7,794 nt of DNA from an uncultured Oscillospiraceae bacterium (GCA_900547015.1 URFD01000075.1:1-7794); one strand, 5' to 3'. Positions 1-6,233 are shown, numbered from the stretch's first letter. The notes: generated from the letters alone by a model not told the origin. Made by a program: numbers and translations.

Positions 1-81
1 TCATTGATTCCCCGCATTCCCGGTTTTGATTGGAATTTTGACTCTGCAATCAGCAAAGCCGGACACATTCCGTTTAGCCGA

Positions 82-110
82 TTGCAAAAATATCGCATGG
101 CATCTATAAA
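82..110 (+). promoter_or_regulatory. Predicted sigma-A promoter of the DUF1015 gene
   Basis: A -35 box TTGCAA (82-87) and a -10 box TATAAA (105-110) are separated by 17 bp, close to the sigma-A consensus. The expected start at about 116-118 coincides with the Shine-Dalgarno sequence at 117-124, so the mRNA leader would be only about 13 nt. The call rests on box similarity and spacing alone. Confidence 0.5.
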
Positions 111-129
111 CTTAGTAGGAGGAGCAGCT

Positions 130-1398
130 GTGAATAATACCGGTTTTTCCAAGGGTGACATCCTGATTCCGAATGTGGACGATATGACTGCATGGAGTGT
201 CATCGCCTGTGACCAATATACCTCCCAGCCTCAGTACTGGCACGATGTGGAAGCTTTTGTCAAAACAAAGCCCTCCACGCTGAATCTGATTGTCCCCGAA
301 ATCAACCTGACCAGCGCAGACCTGGACCAGCACATCGGGGCGGTCAATCGCGCGATGCGCACCTATGTGCGCCGCCACCTCTTTACCGAGGTTCACGATT
401 ACATCTACACCCGCCGCACCCTGAGCAACGGAAAGGTTCGCCACGGTCTGGTCGGCGTCATCGATTTGGAGCAGTACGAGTTTCATCCCGGCTCCAAGAC
501 CACAGTCCGCGCTTCGGAAGGGGTTCTGCAAAACCGCATCGAACCCAGACTGACCATCCGCGAGACCGCACCTCTGGAAATCTCCCACACCATGCTGCTG
601 GTGGATGACCGGAAGAACACCGTCTTTGCCTCTTTGGAGGAGGAGCTGGACCAGATGCAGCCTCTGTACTCCTTCGACCTGATGAAGGACAGCGGCGCCA
701 TCAGCGGCTATCTGGTGACAGCCGAGCAGTCGGAGCGCATCGACAAGGCGCTGACCGAGCTTGCCACCATGGAGCAGATGGAACAGAAATATCATATGAC
801 CGACCGCGGCGTTTTTGTCTATGCAGTCGGCGACGGAAACAACTCCCTTGCCACAGCCAAGCTGCACTACGACAATCTCAAGCGGACCCTGTCCCCTCAG
901 AAGCTGGAAAATCATCCTGCCCGCTACACCCTTGCCGAAATCGTCAACCTGCACGATGATTCCTTTGACTTCGAGCCAATCAACCGTGTGCTCTTCGGCG
1001 TGGATACCCTGAACTTCCTGCACCAGCTGGGCAAGGCCTATCAAATCTCCTACACCCCGGTGGAGGGACAGCAGTATTTTGACTGCGTCATCGGCAACGA
1101 CACCAAGCGCATCTGGATTGCCAACCCCTCCTCCAATGTGGTGACCGGAACGGTACAGAACTTTATCGACCACTACATCCAGGAATTTTCCGGCAAGGTG
1201 GACTATGTCCACGGCGAGACCATCGTCCGTCAGCTTGCCGCACAAACAGACAATGTCGGCATCCTATTTCCTTCGATTCCAAAGCGTTCCCTTTTTGAAA
1301 CCATCCTGATTGACGGTACTCTGCCGCGCAAGACCTTCTCGATGGGTCAGGCAGGCGACAAGCGCTTCTATCTGGAATGTCGGAAAATTAAACCATAA
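130..1398 (+). CDS. DUF1015 family protein
   Basis: This encodes a soluble protein of 422 residues in the DUF1015 family (COG4198-like), whose biochemical activity is not established as far as I know. Recognisable family features are the early WSVIACDQYTSQPQYW segment (about residues 22-37), an RASEG segment (127-131), the TMLLVDD strand near 155-160 and the conserved glycine-rich loop GDGNNSLATAK (from residue 234). I place the start at GTG 130 because AGGAGGAG (117-124) sits 5-7 nt upstream. The frame stays open back to base 4, but that extension lacks a ribosome binding site and does not look like the family. No signal peptide or membrane segment is apparent. The gene has its own promoter and terminator, so it is probably monocistronic. 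The loop normally read as GDGNHS in my memory of this subfamily has Asn in place of His. Family assignment is confident; function is unknown. Confidence 0.9.
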   Translation: MNNTGFSKGDILIPNVDDMTAWSVIACDQYTSQPQYWHDVEAFVKTKPSTLNLIVPEINLTSADLDQHIGAVNRAMRTYVRRHLFTEVHDYIYTRRTLSNGKVRHGLVGVIDLEQYEFHPGSKTTVRASEGVLQNRIEPRLTIRETAPLEISHTMLLVDDRKNTVFASLEEELDQMQPLYSFDLMKDSGAISGYLVTAEQSERIDKALTELATMEQMEQKYHMTDRGVFVYAVGDGNNSLATAKLHYDNLKRTLSPQKLENHPARYTLAEIVNLHDDSFDFEPINRVLFGVDTLNFLHQLGKAYQISYTPVEGQQYFDCVIGNDTKRIWIANPSSNVVTGTVQNFIDHYIQEFSGKVDYVHGETIVRQLAAQTDNVGILFPSIPKRSLFETILIDGTLPRKTFSMGQAGDKRFYLECRKIKP

Positions 1399-1403
1399 CC
1401 TGC

Positions 1404-1435
1404 ACAGGCAGCACCACGATGGTGCTGCCTGTTTT
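1404..1435 (+). terminator. Rho-independent terminator after the DUF1015 gene
   Basis: A perfect 13-bp stem (1404-1416 with 1420-1432) encloses the 3-nt loop CGA. It is followed by a short T run (1432-1435). It starts 5 nt after the stop codon. Confidence 0.9.
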
Positions 1436-1488
1436 CGTGAGAAGATGTTTGGATTCAGATTATCTATCGCACCAAGCCTCCTGCCGAC

Positions 1489-1517
1489 TTGTCGCCGTCC
1501 GCGATTCGTGATAAAAT
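1489..1517 (+). promoter_or_regulatory. Predicted sigma-A promoter of the radical SAM gene
   Basis: TTGTCG (1489-1494) and TAAAAT (1512-1517) are 17 bp apart. A TG dinucleotide one base before the -10 box (1509-1510) makes it an extended -10 element. The predicted start is near 1524, giving a leader of about 46 nt. A 9-bp inverted repeat (1519-1527 and 1546-1554) spans the start. Confidence 0.6.
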
Positions 1518-1569
1518 AAAAACAAGAAGAAGATACCTCATGCTCTCTTGTTTTAAGGAGGTTTTGGAT

Positions 1570-2490
1570 ATGGAATATGAAGGTCAAATCTGCCGTCCGC
1601 CAATGGAAAAATCTTCGTTCATGCTTCCTGTCGCTGTGGGATGCTCCTACAATCGCTGCACCTTTTGCACCCTGTTTAAGCACCTGCGCTACCGCCAGCT
1701 CCCACTCGAGCAGGTGGAAGCGGAGCTTCAGCGGGTTCAGCGGGTTGGCGGCAAGCCAAAACAAATTTTTCTCGGAGATGGAAACGCCTTTGGGATGGAC
1801 ACCGACCACCTGCTCAAAATCCTGTCGCTGATTCACCAGTACTGTCCGGACTGCCAGATGGTGAACATGGATGCCACCATCACCAACCTGAGCCAGAAAT
1901 CGGACGAGGAGCTTCGGCTGCTGTATGAGCAGGGGGTTCGTCGTCTGTATATCGGCATCGAGACCGGCTTGGATGATGTGCTTGCCTTCACCAAAAAGGA
2001 CCACAATCTCGAGCAGGCTTACCAGCAAATCGAACGGATGCACCGGTTCGGATTCATCTTCAACGCCCACATCATGTCCGGAATTGCCGGAGCCGGTCGC
2101 AGCTTGGAGAATGCAGAAAAGACTGCCGAATTCTTTAACCGGACCCAGCCGGAGCGGATCACCAACTTTTCCCTGTTCCTCAGCGAGCGCGCTCCTCTGT
2201 TTGCAGACTATCGTGCAGGACGCTTCACCCCTGCCAGTGAGCTGGACAATCTGATTGAGGACCGCCGTCTGATCGAGCTGCTGGAGGTTCCGGGCTTGAT
2301 TTATGACGGATTTCACGACATGGTGTTGTGTCGGGTTCGTGGCACCCTGCCGCAGGACCGCGAAAAGATGCTGCAAAAGCTCGACCAGAAAATTGCAGAG
2401 CTTCGGGATGCCCCGCCGGTCTATGCGATTCTTGCCGGAAACCACCAGTTTTCCAGCAACGATGTCGGTACCGACCAAAGTGCATCCTAA
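1570..2490 (+). CDS. Radical SAM family protein, substrate unknown
   Basis: This encodes a 306-residue radical SAM protein, predicted to bind a [4Fe-4S] cluster and cleave S-adenosylmethionine to start radical chemistry. The cluster cysteines are visible as GCSYNRCTFC, giving Cys25, Cys30 and Cys33. This is CX4CX2C, not the textbook CX3CX2C. Other core elements are the SAM-binding IFLGDGNAF strand and loop (67-74, with GD in the usual place) and YIGIETG (127-133). The length is about that of a single TIM-barrel domain, with no B12-binding or extra iron-sulfur domain. ATG 1570 is preceded by AAGGAGG (1555-1561) at 8 nt, which decides the start over the in-frame ATG at 1489. It resembles the loose COG1032-type group, and I cannot name a reaction. 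It is monocistronic, between its own promoter and a shared terminator, so its neighbours give no clue. Confidence 0.88.
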   Translation: MEYEGQICRPPMEKSSFMLPVAVGCSYNRCTFCTLFKHLRYRQLPLEQVEAELQRVQRVGGKPKQIFLGDGNAFGMDTDHLLKILSLIHQYCPDCQMVNMDATITNLSQKSDEELRLLYEQGVRRLYIGIETGLDDVLAFTKKDHNLEQAYQQIERMHRFGFIFNAHIMSGIAGAGRSLENAEKTAEFFNRTQPERITNFSLFLSERAPLFADYRAGRFTPASELDNLIEDRRLIELLEVPGLIYDGFHDMVLCRVRGTLPQDREKMLQKLDQKIAELRDAPPVYAILAGNHQFSSNDVGTDQSAS

Positions 2491-2511
2491 CCCCAAATCC
2501 TGAAAAAGCCT

Positions 2512-2547
2512 AAAAAAACGGCGCTGACAGACTGTCAGCGCCGTTTT
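2512..2547. terminator. Bidirectional terminator between convergent genes
   Basis: A perfect 15-bp stem (2515-2529 with 2533-2547) has the 3-nt loop GAC. Read on the minus strand it ends in seven T residues, a strong terminator for the aminopeptidase gene. Read on the plus strand it ends in four T residues and serves the radical SAM gene. Confidence 0.9.
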
Positions 2548-2560
2548 GGTCCCATTGAGA

Positions 2561-3874
2561 TTATTTGTGGATTTCGTAGCTGCCGTCACAATTTGCAACA
2601 ACTGCTGTGTTATAGAATGCTTCCATACCGGAAATCATGTAGCCCAGGTCTACTACACCTGCGGTCTCGTAGCTGGAGTGCATTGCCAGCTGAGGCAGAC
2701 CGATGTCAACGGTGTTCAGGGAAACGTGGCTGTTGGAGATGTTGCCCAGAGTGGAGCCGCCAGCCAGGTCAGAGCGGTTGACAAAGCTCTGTACCGGAAC
2801 CTGATTGTCTGCACACATACTCTGGAACAGAGCAGCGGAGACTGCATCGGTGGTGTACTTCTGGTTTGCATTGTATTTGATGACAATACCGTCGTTGAGG
2901 AAGACCTGATTGGTCGGGTCGGAAACAGCCGGATGGTTTGGATGGAGTGCGTGTGCGTTGTCTGCGGACAGCATGAAGCTGGAAGCCACGGAGGTGTAGT
3001 ACTCCTCTTCGCTTCTGCCCAGGTTCATGTTGATGCGGTGCAGAACATCATACAGGAAGGTGGAATTTGCGCCCTGCTTAGTGCTGCTGCCAACCTCTTC
3101 GTTGTCGAAAACAGCGCAAACCGAAACGCTCTCCGGATTGCCGGCATTGATGAATGCCTTCAGAGAGGAGAATGCACACTCGAGGTCGTCCAGTTTTGCA
3201 CAGGACATATACTCGTTGTGGGAGCCCCAGACAACCGGTTTGCAGCGGTTGTACAGGAACAGGTCACTGGAGAGGATGTTCTCCTCCTCGGTCTCGCAAG
3301 CCTGTGCAACCAGACGGTCGAAGCTATCTTTTGCAGCAGCGTCGCCGAACAGTGGAAGGAGGTTTACCTGTGGGTTGTACTTCATGCCTTCGTTCACAGT
3401 GCGGTCCATGTGGATTGCCAAGTTCGGGATGACCAGCAGGTCACGGTCAATGTTGACTAGACGGGTCTCGACCCCTTTATCGGTCTTGACCAGCACGCGT
3501 CCTGCAATCGACAGCGGACGGTCAAACCAAGTAGAATAGATCATGCCGCCGTAGCGCTCGGTGTTCAGCTGAACATATTTTCCCTTGACGGACTGCTCCG
3601 GATGGTCCTTAATCTTAAAGGTTGGGGAATCGCTGTGGCTTGCCACGATGTGGAAGGAGCGATACTCTTTGGATGGAACCTTGAATGCGATGATCGAGGA
3701 GAGGTTGCGGGTTACAAAATATTTTCCGCCCTCCTGCAGCTTCCAAGTTTTGTTTTCAGAAAGCTCCTCAAAGCCCTCCTTCTCCAGCATCTTCTTTGCA
3801 TTTTCAATGACATGGAAACAGCTTGGGGACTGCTCGATAAAATCAAACAGCTCCTGTACAGAATCTAATACCAT
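2561..3874 (-). CDS. apeB: M18 family aminopeptidase (aspartyl aminopeptidase-like)
   Basis: This is a cytoplasmic dizinc aminopeptidase of 437 residues, a usual length for bacterial M18 enzymes, which remove N-terminal residues (often acidic or neutral) from peptides. All expected metal and catalytic residues can be read: His80 and Asp82 in ASHSDSP, the bridging Asp229 in AKLDDLE, the general base Glu259 and ligand Glu260 in DNEEVGSST, Asp305 in SADNAHALHPN and His399 in AMHSSYE. An NGG..N-type dodecamer context cannot be judged here. I chose ATG 3874 because GGAAAGG (3884-3890) lies 9 nt upstream. The in-frame ATG at 3883 touches that site with no spacer, and the ATG at 3952 has none. The gene has its own consensus promoter and a strong terminator. 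Family assignment is secure; the symbol apeB follows common usage, and exact substrate preference is not readable from sequence. Confidence 0.94.
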   Translation of the reverse strand: MVLDSVQELFDFIEQSPSCFHVIENAKKMLEKEGFEELSENKTWKLQEGGKYFVTRNLSSIIAFKVPSKEYRSFHIVASHSDSPTFKIKDHPEQSVKGKYVQLNTERYGGMIYSTWFDRPLSIAGRVLVKTDKGVETRLVNIDRDLLVIPNLAIHMDRTVNEGMKYNPQVNLLPLFGDAAAKDSFDRLVAQACETEEENILSSDLFLYNRCKPVVWGSHNEYMSCAKLDDLECAFSSLKAFINAGNPESVSVCAVFDNEEVGSSTKQGANSTFLYDVLHRINMNLGRSEEEYYTSVASSFMLSADNAHALHPNHPAVSDPTNQVFLNDGIVIKYNANQKYTTDAVSAALFQSMCADNQVPVQSFVNRSDLAGGSTLGNISNSHVSLNTVDIGLPQLAMHSSYETAGVVDLGYMISGMEAFYNTAVVANCDGSYEIHK

Positions 3875-3928
3875 AGCAAACATCCTTTCCTGTTTTTTTA
3901 TATTCTGACTAAAACTGACTTTTCCAAG

Positions 3929-3966
3929 GTGACCGTGTCGGTGCATTTTCACGACCTGACGGTCAC
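3929..3966. repeat. Inverted repeat at the start of the aminopeptidase transcript
   Basis: GTGACCGT (3929-3936) and ACGGTCAC (3959-3966) are perfect inverted copies 22 bp apart. Inner GTC/GAC and GTG/CAC segments could extend the stem with small bulges. One arm lies at the predicted +1 (about 3963-3964). It could be a 5' mRNA hairpin or a protein-binding site. No T run follows on either strand, so it is not an intrinsic terminator. Confidence 0.6.
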
Positions 3967-3970
3967 ATTC

Positions 3971-3999
3971 ATTATAAAATGTTTCTCCTCTCCTGTCAA
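3971..3999 (-). promoter_or_regulatory. Consensus sigma-A promoter of the M18 aminopeptidase gene
   Basis: On the minus strand TTGACA (3999-3994) and TATAAT (3976-3971) match the consensus at all 12 positions with a 17-bp spacer. The predicted start near 3964 gives a leader of about 90 nt. Confidence 0.85.
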
Positions 4000-4054
4000 C
4001 CTCGCAGACCTCTTCCCCCTGCGGTCGGGCAAAAGAAATTGGACTTCGGTTCGA

Positions 4055-5209
4055 TTAGCGTTTGGCTTTGGTGAGAACAGCACCTGCAAGGATGGAAACG
4101 GTTGCTGCCGCAGCTGCCAGAGCGGTATAATCTTCGGCGCCGGTTTTGGGATTTCCTTTCTCGGACTCGCCGGAGCGGTAATCCTGATTCTCAACCATTC
4201 TAGCAGAAACTTCCTGCTGAACGCTCTGCTCCGATGGGATTTCGGTCTGCTGCTCGGTCTGTGGGAGGAAGCTCTCGTCCACTACGGTGCCGTCTGCAAT
4301 CTCGCGGTCGGTGATGACAAAGCGTCCCAGATTCTTGGTCTCAAAGGAGATGGTCTCCTCGTCCAGATCCACCGTTGCGTCAATTTTTTCCAGCGCACCT
4401 CTGAGGTAGCGGTAAACATAGAAGCTCCCGCCGAACTCCTCCATCTCATCCGAAACATCGATGGTCAGCGTGCCTGTGAAGTCGAAGGACGGGCCACCTG
4501 GGAAGGAAACATATTTGAAATTCTGGTCCTCGAACTTGGAGGAAACCTCCTTGATTGCCCTCTCGTTGTGCAGCAGGTTCACCGCCTCCTGACCGGAGAT
4601 GCGAACTCGATAGTTCCACTGACCATTGGTGAAGGTGACCTTGCCGCCGTTCACATCGCGGTCCAACTGCTGGAACTGTTTTTCAGAGATGACCGGAGCG
4701 CTGTTGTCAACCAGAATGTACTCATCGGCTTTTGCAGCGGCCAGCGCCTCGTCGCGGATGGTCGGATAGCCCACCGTCAGCTCGACCTCTGCTGTGCCGA
4801 CAACCTGACCGTTGGAGCGCTTGACCGCCTTGACAGCGCCCTCGACCTCGGTCTGTTCGGTCGGCCAGCCTGCTTGGGTTTTAACCTCCAGCTGATAGAG
4901 GTTGTCCTTCTCCTCTACCTGAAAGGAAGCGACCGCGGATTTTCCGCCTTTCTTTTCTGCTTTGAGCTTCACATCCTTGAGCAGCTCGTCGCTGAGCGGA
5001 ACCAGAGTGCCGTCCTCCCCTTCCAGATACAGCGGATAGGTGTAGGTTTCACCCGGGAGAAGCATCTGGCTGAAGGTTTCCTCCCCAAAGGAGAGCTTCA
5101 TCGCTTGGTCGGAGGTGACATTGACTGCACCTGCCTGCTGTGCAAATGCGCTGACACTCATCGCCGACATCGCACAGACTGCTAAAAACATCGATACAAA
5201 TTTTTTCAT
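4055..5209 (-). CDS. Secreted surface protein with NPKTG cell-wall sorting signal
   Basis: This encodes a 384-residue exported protein that I do not recognise. An N-terminal signal peptide (MKK, then a hydrophobic stretch, then SAFA) is probably cut after Ala23. The C-terminus has the three parts of a sortase sorting signal: NPKTG (353-357), a hydrophobic Ala/Val-rich segment (about 361-378) and the basic tail KAKR. It is therefore predicted to be covalently attached to the cell wall. The central part is rich in beta-type sequence with a run ending FETKNLGRFVITDREI (about 289-304), like the end of a beta-sandwich module in other Firmicutes surface proteins. Residues about 315-350 are a Gln/Glu/Ser-rich wall-spanning linker. 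ATG 5209 has AGGAGG (5219-5224) at 9 nt. No clear terminator lies between it and the aminopeptidase gene, so some read-through is possible. Ligand or activity is unknown; adhesin is a possibility only. Confidence 0.85.
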   Translation of the reverse strand: MKKFVSMFLAVCAMSAMSVSAFAQQAGAVNVTSDQAMKLSFGEETFSQMLLPGETYTYPLYLEGEDGTLVPLSDELLKDVKLKAEKKGGKSAVASFQVEEKDNLYQLEVKTQAGWPTEQTEVEGAVKAVKRSNGQVVGTAEVELTVGYPTIRDEALAAAKADEYILVDNSAPVISEKQFQQLDRDVNGGKVTFTNGQWNYRVRISGQEAVNLLHNERAIKEVSSKFEDQNFKYVSFPGGPSFDFTGTLTIDVSDEMEEFGGSFYVYRYLRGALEKIDATVDLDEETISFETKNLGRFVITDREIADGTVVDESFLPQTEQQTEIPSEQSVQQEVSARMVENQDYRSGESEKGNPKTGAEDYTALAAAAATVSILAGAVLTKAKR

Positions 5210-5269
5210 TTTGGATTTCCTCCTGAGATTTGATTCTTACGTCTGTCCTTTTGTTTAGGTCATGAGGCT

Positions 5270-5298
5270 ATTATAGGGGGCAGTCTGCCTTTTTTCAA
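5270..5298 (-). promoter_or_regulatory. Predicted sigma-A promoter of the surface protein gene
   Basis: On the minus strand TTGAAA (5298-5293) and TATAAT (5275-5270) are 17 bp apart, 11 of 12 consensus positions. The spacer holds an 11-bp palindrome GGCAGTCTGCC (5279-5289). The predicted start near 5263 gives a leader of about 54 nt. Confidence 0.75.
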
Positions 5299-5797
5299 GC
5301 GGTGGTTTCTGGAAATCTCCGCAGGGTCGCTCTCCGCGATTCCGGCTTTTTGATTGGAAAACTCGCCTGCTCTTAATAAACCCAAGCGATTGGAATTTTA
5401 TCCTAAGAAGGCTTCCTCGATTCTGGCAGAGCGGTTCCCTTCCTCCCAAAAAATCGCACGCTGCCCCTCTGCGCTGGCTCGATTTTCCATCCATCCCCCT
5501 GCTCCCAAACCGTCCTGCGGCTGTGTTTCTTTGGAAAACCTCTCCCGAATCGGACAGAATTTTCTTCTTTCTGTAGAATTTGCGGAGAATCAAGCCCATC
5601 AGTATATGCTGCTTCTCCCTGTTTTGTCCTTCCCTCTGCACACATTTTCCCCACTCCGCCATAGGATATAGGGGCAAGGACTCTGTCATGCCCGTTGAGG
5701 TGGAGCCGCTTTTGGTCTTTCCCGAGAGAAAAACAGCGCCGAATGATTAGCCTGTCACCTTTCCGGCTACAATAACAGCGAAGCCAAATCATACAAA
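5299..5797. other. Long gene-free interval between the surface protein and mazF genes
   Basis: No convincing gene is seen in these roughly 500 bp. The minus strand is purine-rich, and all three of its frames stay open over about 5421-5580. The longer translations are very basic and of low complexity, overlap the surface-protein promoter or lack ribosome binding sites, so I read them as composition effects. A 30-codon frame (5490-5398, minus) looks more protein-like and is discussed as a finding. Weak structures include inverted repeats at 5450-5486 (7-bp arms), 5554-5574 (6-bp arms) and 5672-5693 (5-bp arms). The octamer GATTGGAA occurs at 5352-5359 and 5388-5395. I see no known riboswitch, SRP, 6S or tmRNA signature. 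Confidence 0.6.
5768..5773 (+). promoter_or_regulatory. Possible -10 element for mazF
   Basis: TACAAT matches the -10 consensus at 5 of 6 positions and would place the start near 5780, about 36 nt before the GTG start codon. No good -35 box is found 16-19 bp upstream, so the assignment is tentative. Confidence 0.35.
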
Positions 5798-5815
5798 ATG
5801 TCGGAGCGTGATACT

Positions 5816-6166
5816 GTGAAACGAGGAGATATTTATTATGCGGACCTGAGCCCTGTGGTCGGCTCTGAGCAGGGCGGTGTGCGACCGGTCCTAATTGTAC
5901 AGAACGATGTCGGCAATCGATACAGCCCGACTGTGATTGCAGCAGCCATCACCAGCCAGACCGAAAAATCAAAGCTGCCCACCCACATCGAGCTGGATTC
6001 CAAAAACTGTGGTCTGTCCAAGGATTCTGTCGTCCTGCTCGAACAAATTCGCACCATCGACAAGCGCAGACTGCGGGAAAAGATGGGCACCTTGGATGCA
6101 AGCTCCATGTCGCAGGTCAACAAGGCCCTTTCCATCAGCTTCGGTTTGGGGAAAGGCCGTTCCTAG
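5816..6166 (+). CDS. mazF: MazF/EndoA-type mRNA interferase toxin
   Basis: This encodes a ribosome-independent, sequence-specific endoribonuclease of the MazF/PemK family (EndoA/NdoA in Bacillus subtilis), 116 residues from the chosen start, the usual size. It follows the B. subtilis toxin closely as I remember it: KRGDIYYADLSPVVGSEQGG at the N-terminus, VRPVLIVQND, AAITSQTEKSKLPTH and VVLLEQIRTIDKRRL. The catalytic Arg and Thr (Arg25 and Thr48 in B. subtilis) correspond to Arg23 and Thr46. I prefer GTG 5816 because GGAG (5803-5806) is 9 nt upstream and the protein then begins close to the B. subtilis N-terminus. The in-frame ATG at 5798 adds six residues but has no ribosome binding site. No MazE-like ribbon-helix-helix gene lies on either side, so the toxin appears solitary. 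It ends at a strong bidirectional terminator. Confidence 0.92.
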   Translation: MKRGDIYYADLSPVVGSEQGGVRPVLIVQNDVGNRYSPTVIAAAITSQTEKSKLPTHIELDSKNCGLSKDSVVLLEQIRTIDKRRLREKMGTLDASSMSQVNKALSISFGLGKGRS

Positions 6167-6195
6167 GAACCTGTCTTGTTTTGCGGCAGAGACAC

Positions 6196-6233
6196 AAAAA
6201 AGCCTTCGGCAGAGTATCTGCCGAAGGCTTTTT
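6196..6233. terminator. Bidirectional terminator between mazF and the transporter operon
   Basis: A perfect 17-bp stem (6197-6213 with 6217-6233) has the 3-nt loop GTA. It gives five T residues on the plus strand and six on the minus strand. It lies 30 nt after the mazF stop and just beyond the end of the convergent operon. Confidence 0.93.

Noticed and set aside
112..1245. Long minus-strand open frame opposite the DUF1015 gene
   Set aside because: It lies wholly antisense to a gene with clear family motifs and has no ribosome binding site or recognisable domain; it reflects third-position GC bias.
1264..2601. 445-codon minus-strand open frame opposite the radical SAM gene
   Set aside because: It overlaps a real gene, two terminators and the aminopeptidase gene end, and its translation resembles no family I know.
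2546..3460. Plus-strand open frame opposite the aminopeptidase gene
   Set aside because: The minus strand encodes all M18 metal ligands in order; the opposite frame is a Val/Cys-rich shadow.
3929..5185. 418-codon plus-strand open frame opposite the surface protein gene
   Set aside because: It runs through a consensus promoter and is antisense to a protein with both signal peptide and sorting signal.
5450..5486. AAAATCG/CGATTTT inverted repeat as a terminator
   Set aside because: The stem is only 7 bp with a 23-nt loop, and no transcript is known to end there.
5354..5671. 105-codon plus-strand frame upstream of mazF as a possible antitoxin
   Set aside because: It shows no ribbon-helix-helix or AbrB-like pattern, lacks a ribosome binding site and ends about 145 bp before mazF.
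5255..5689. 144-codon minus-strand frame upstream of the surface protein gene
   Set aside because: It has no ribosome binding site, reads very basic and low in complexity, and crosses the promoter at 5270-5298.
5403..5792. 129-codon minus-strand frame in the same gap
   Set aside because: Its composition is Arg/Gly-rich and not protein-like, there is no Shine-Dalgarno, and open frames are expected on this purine-rich strand.
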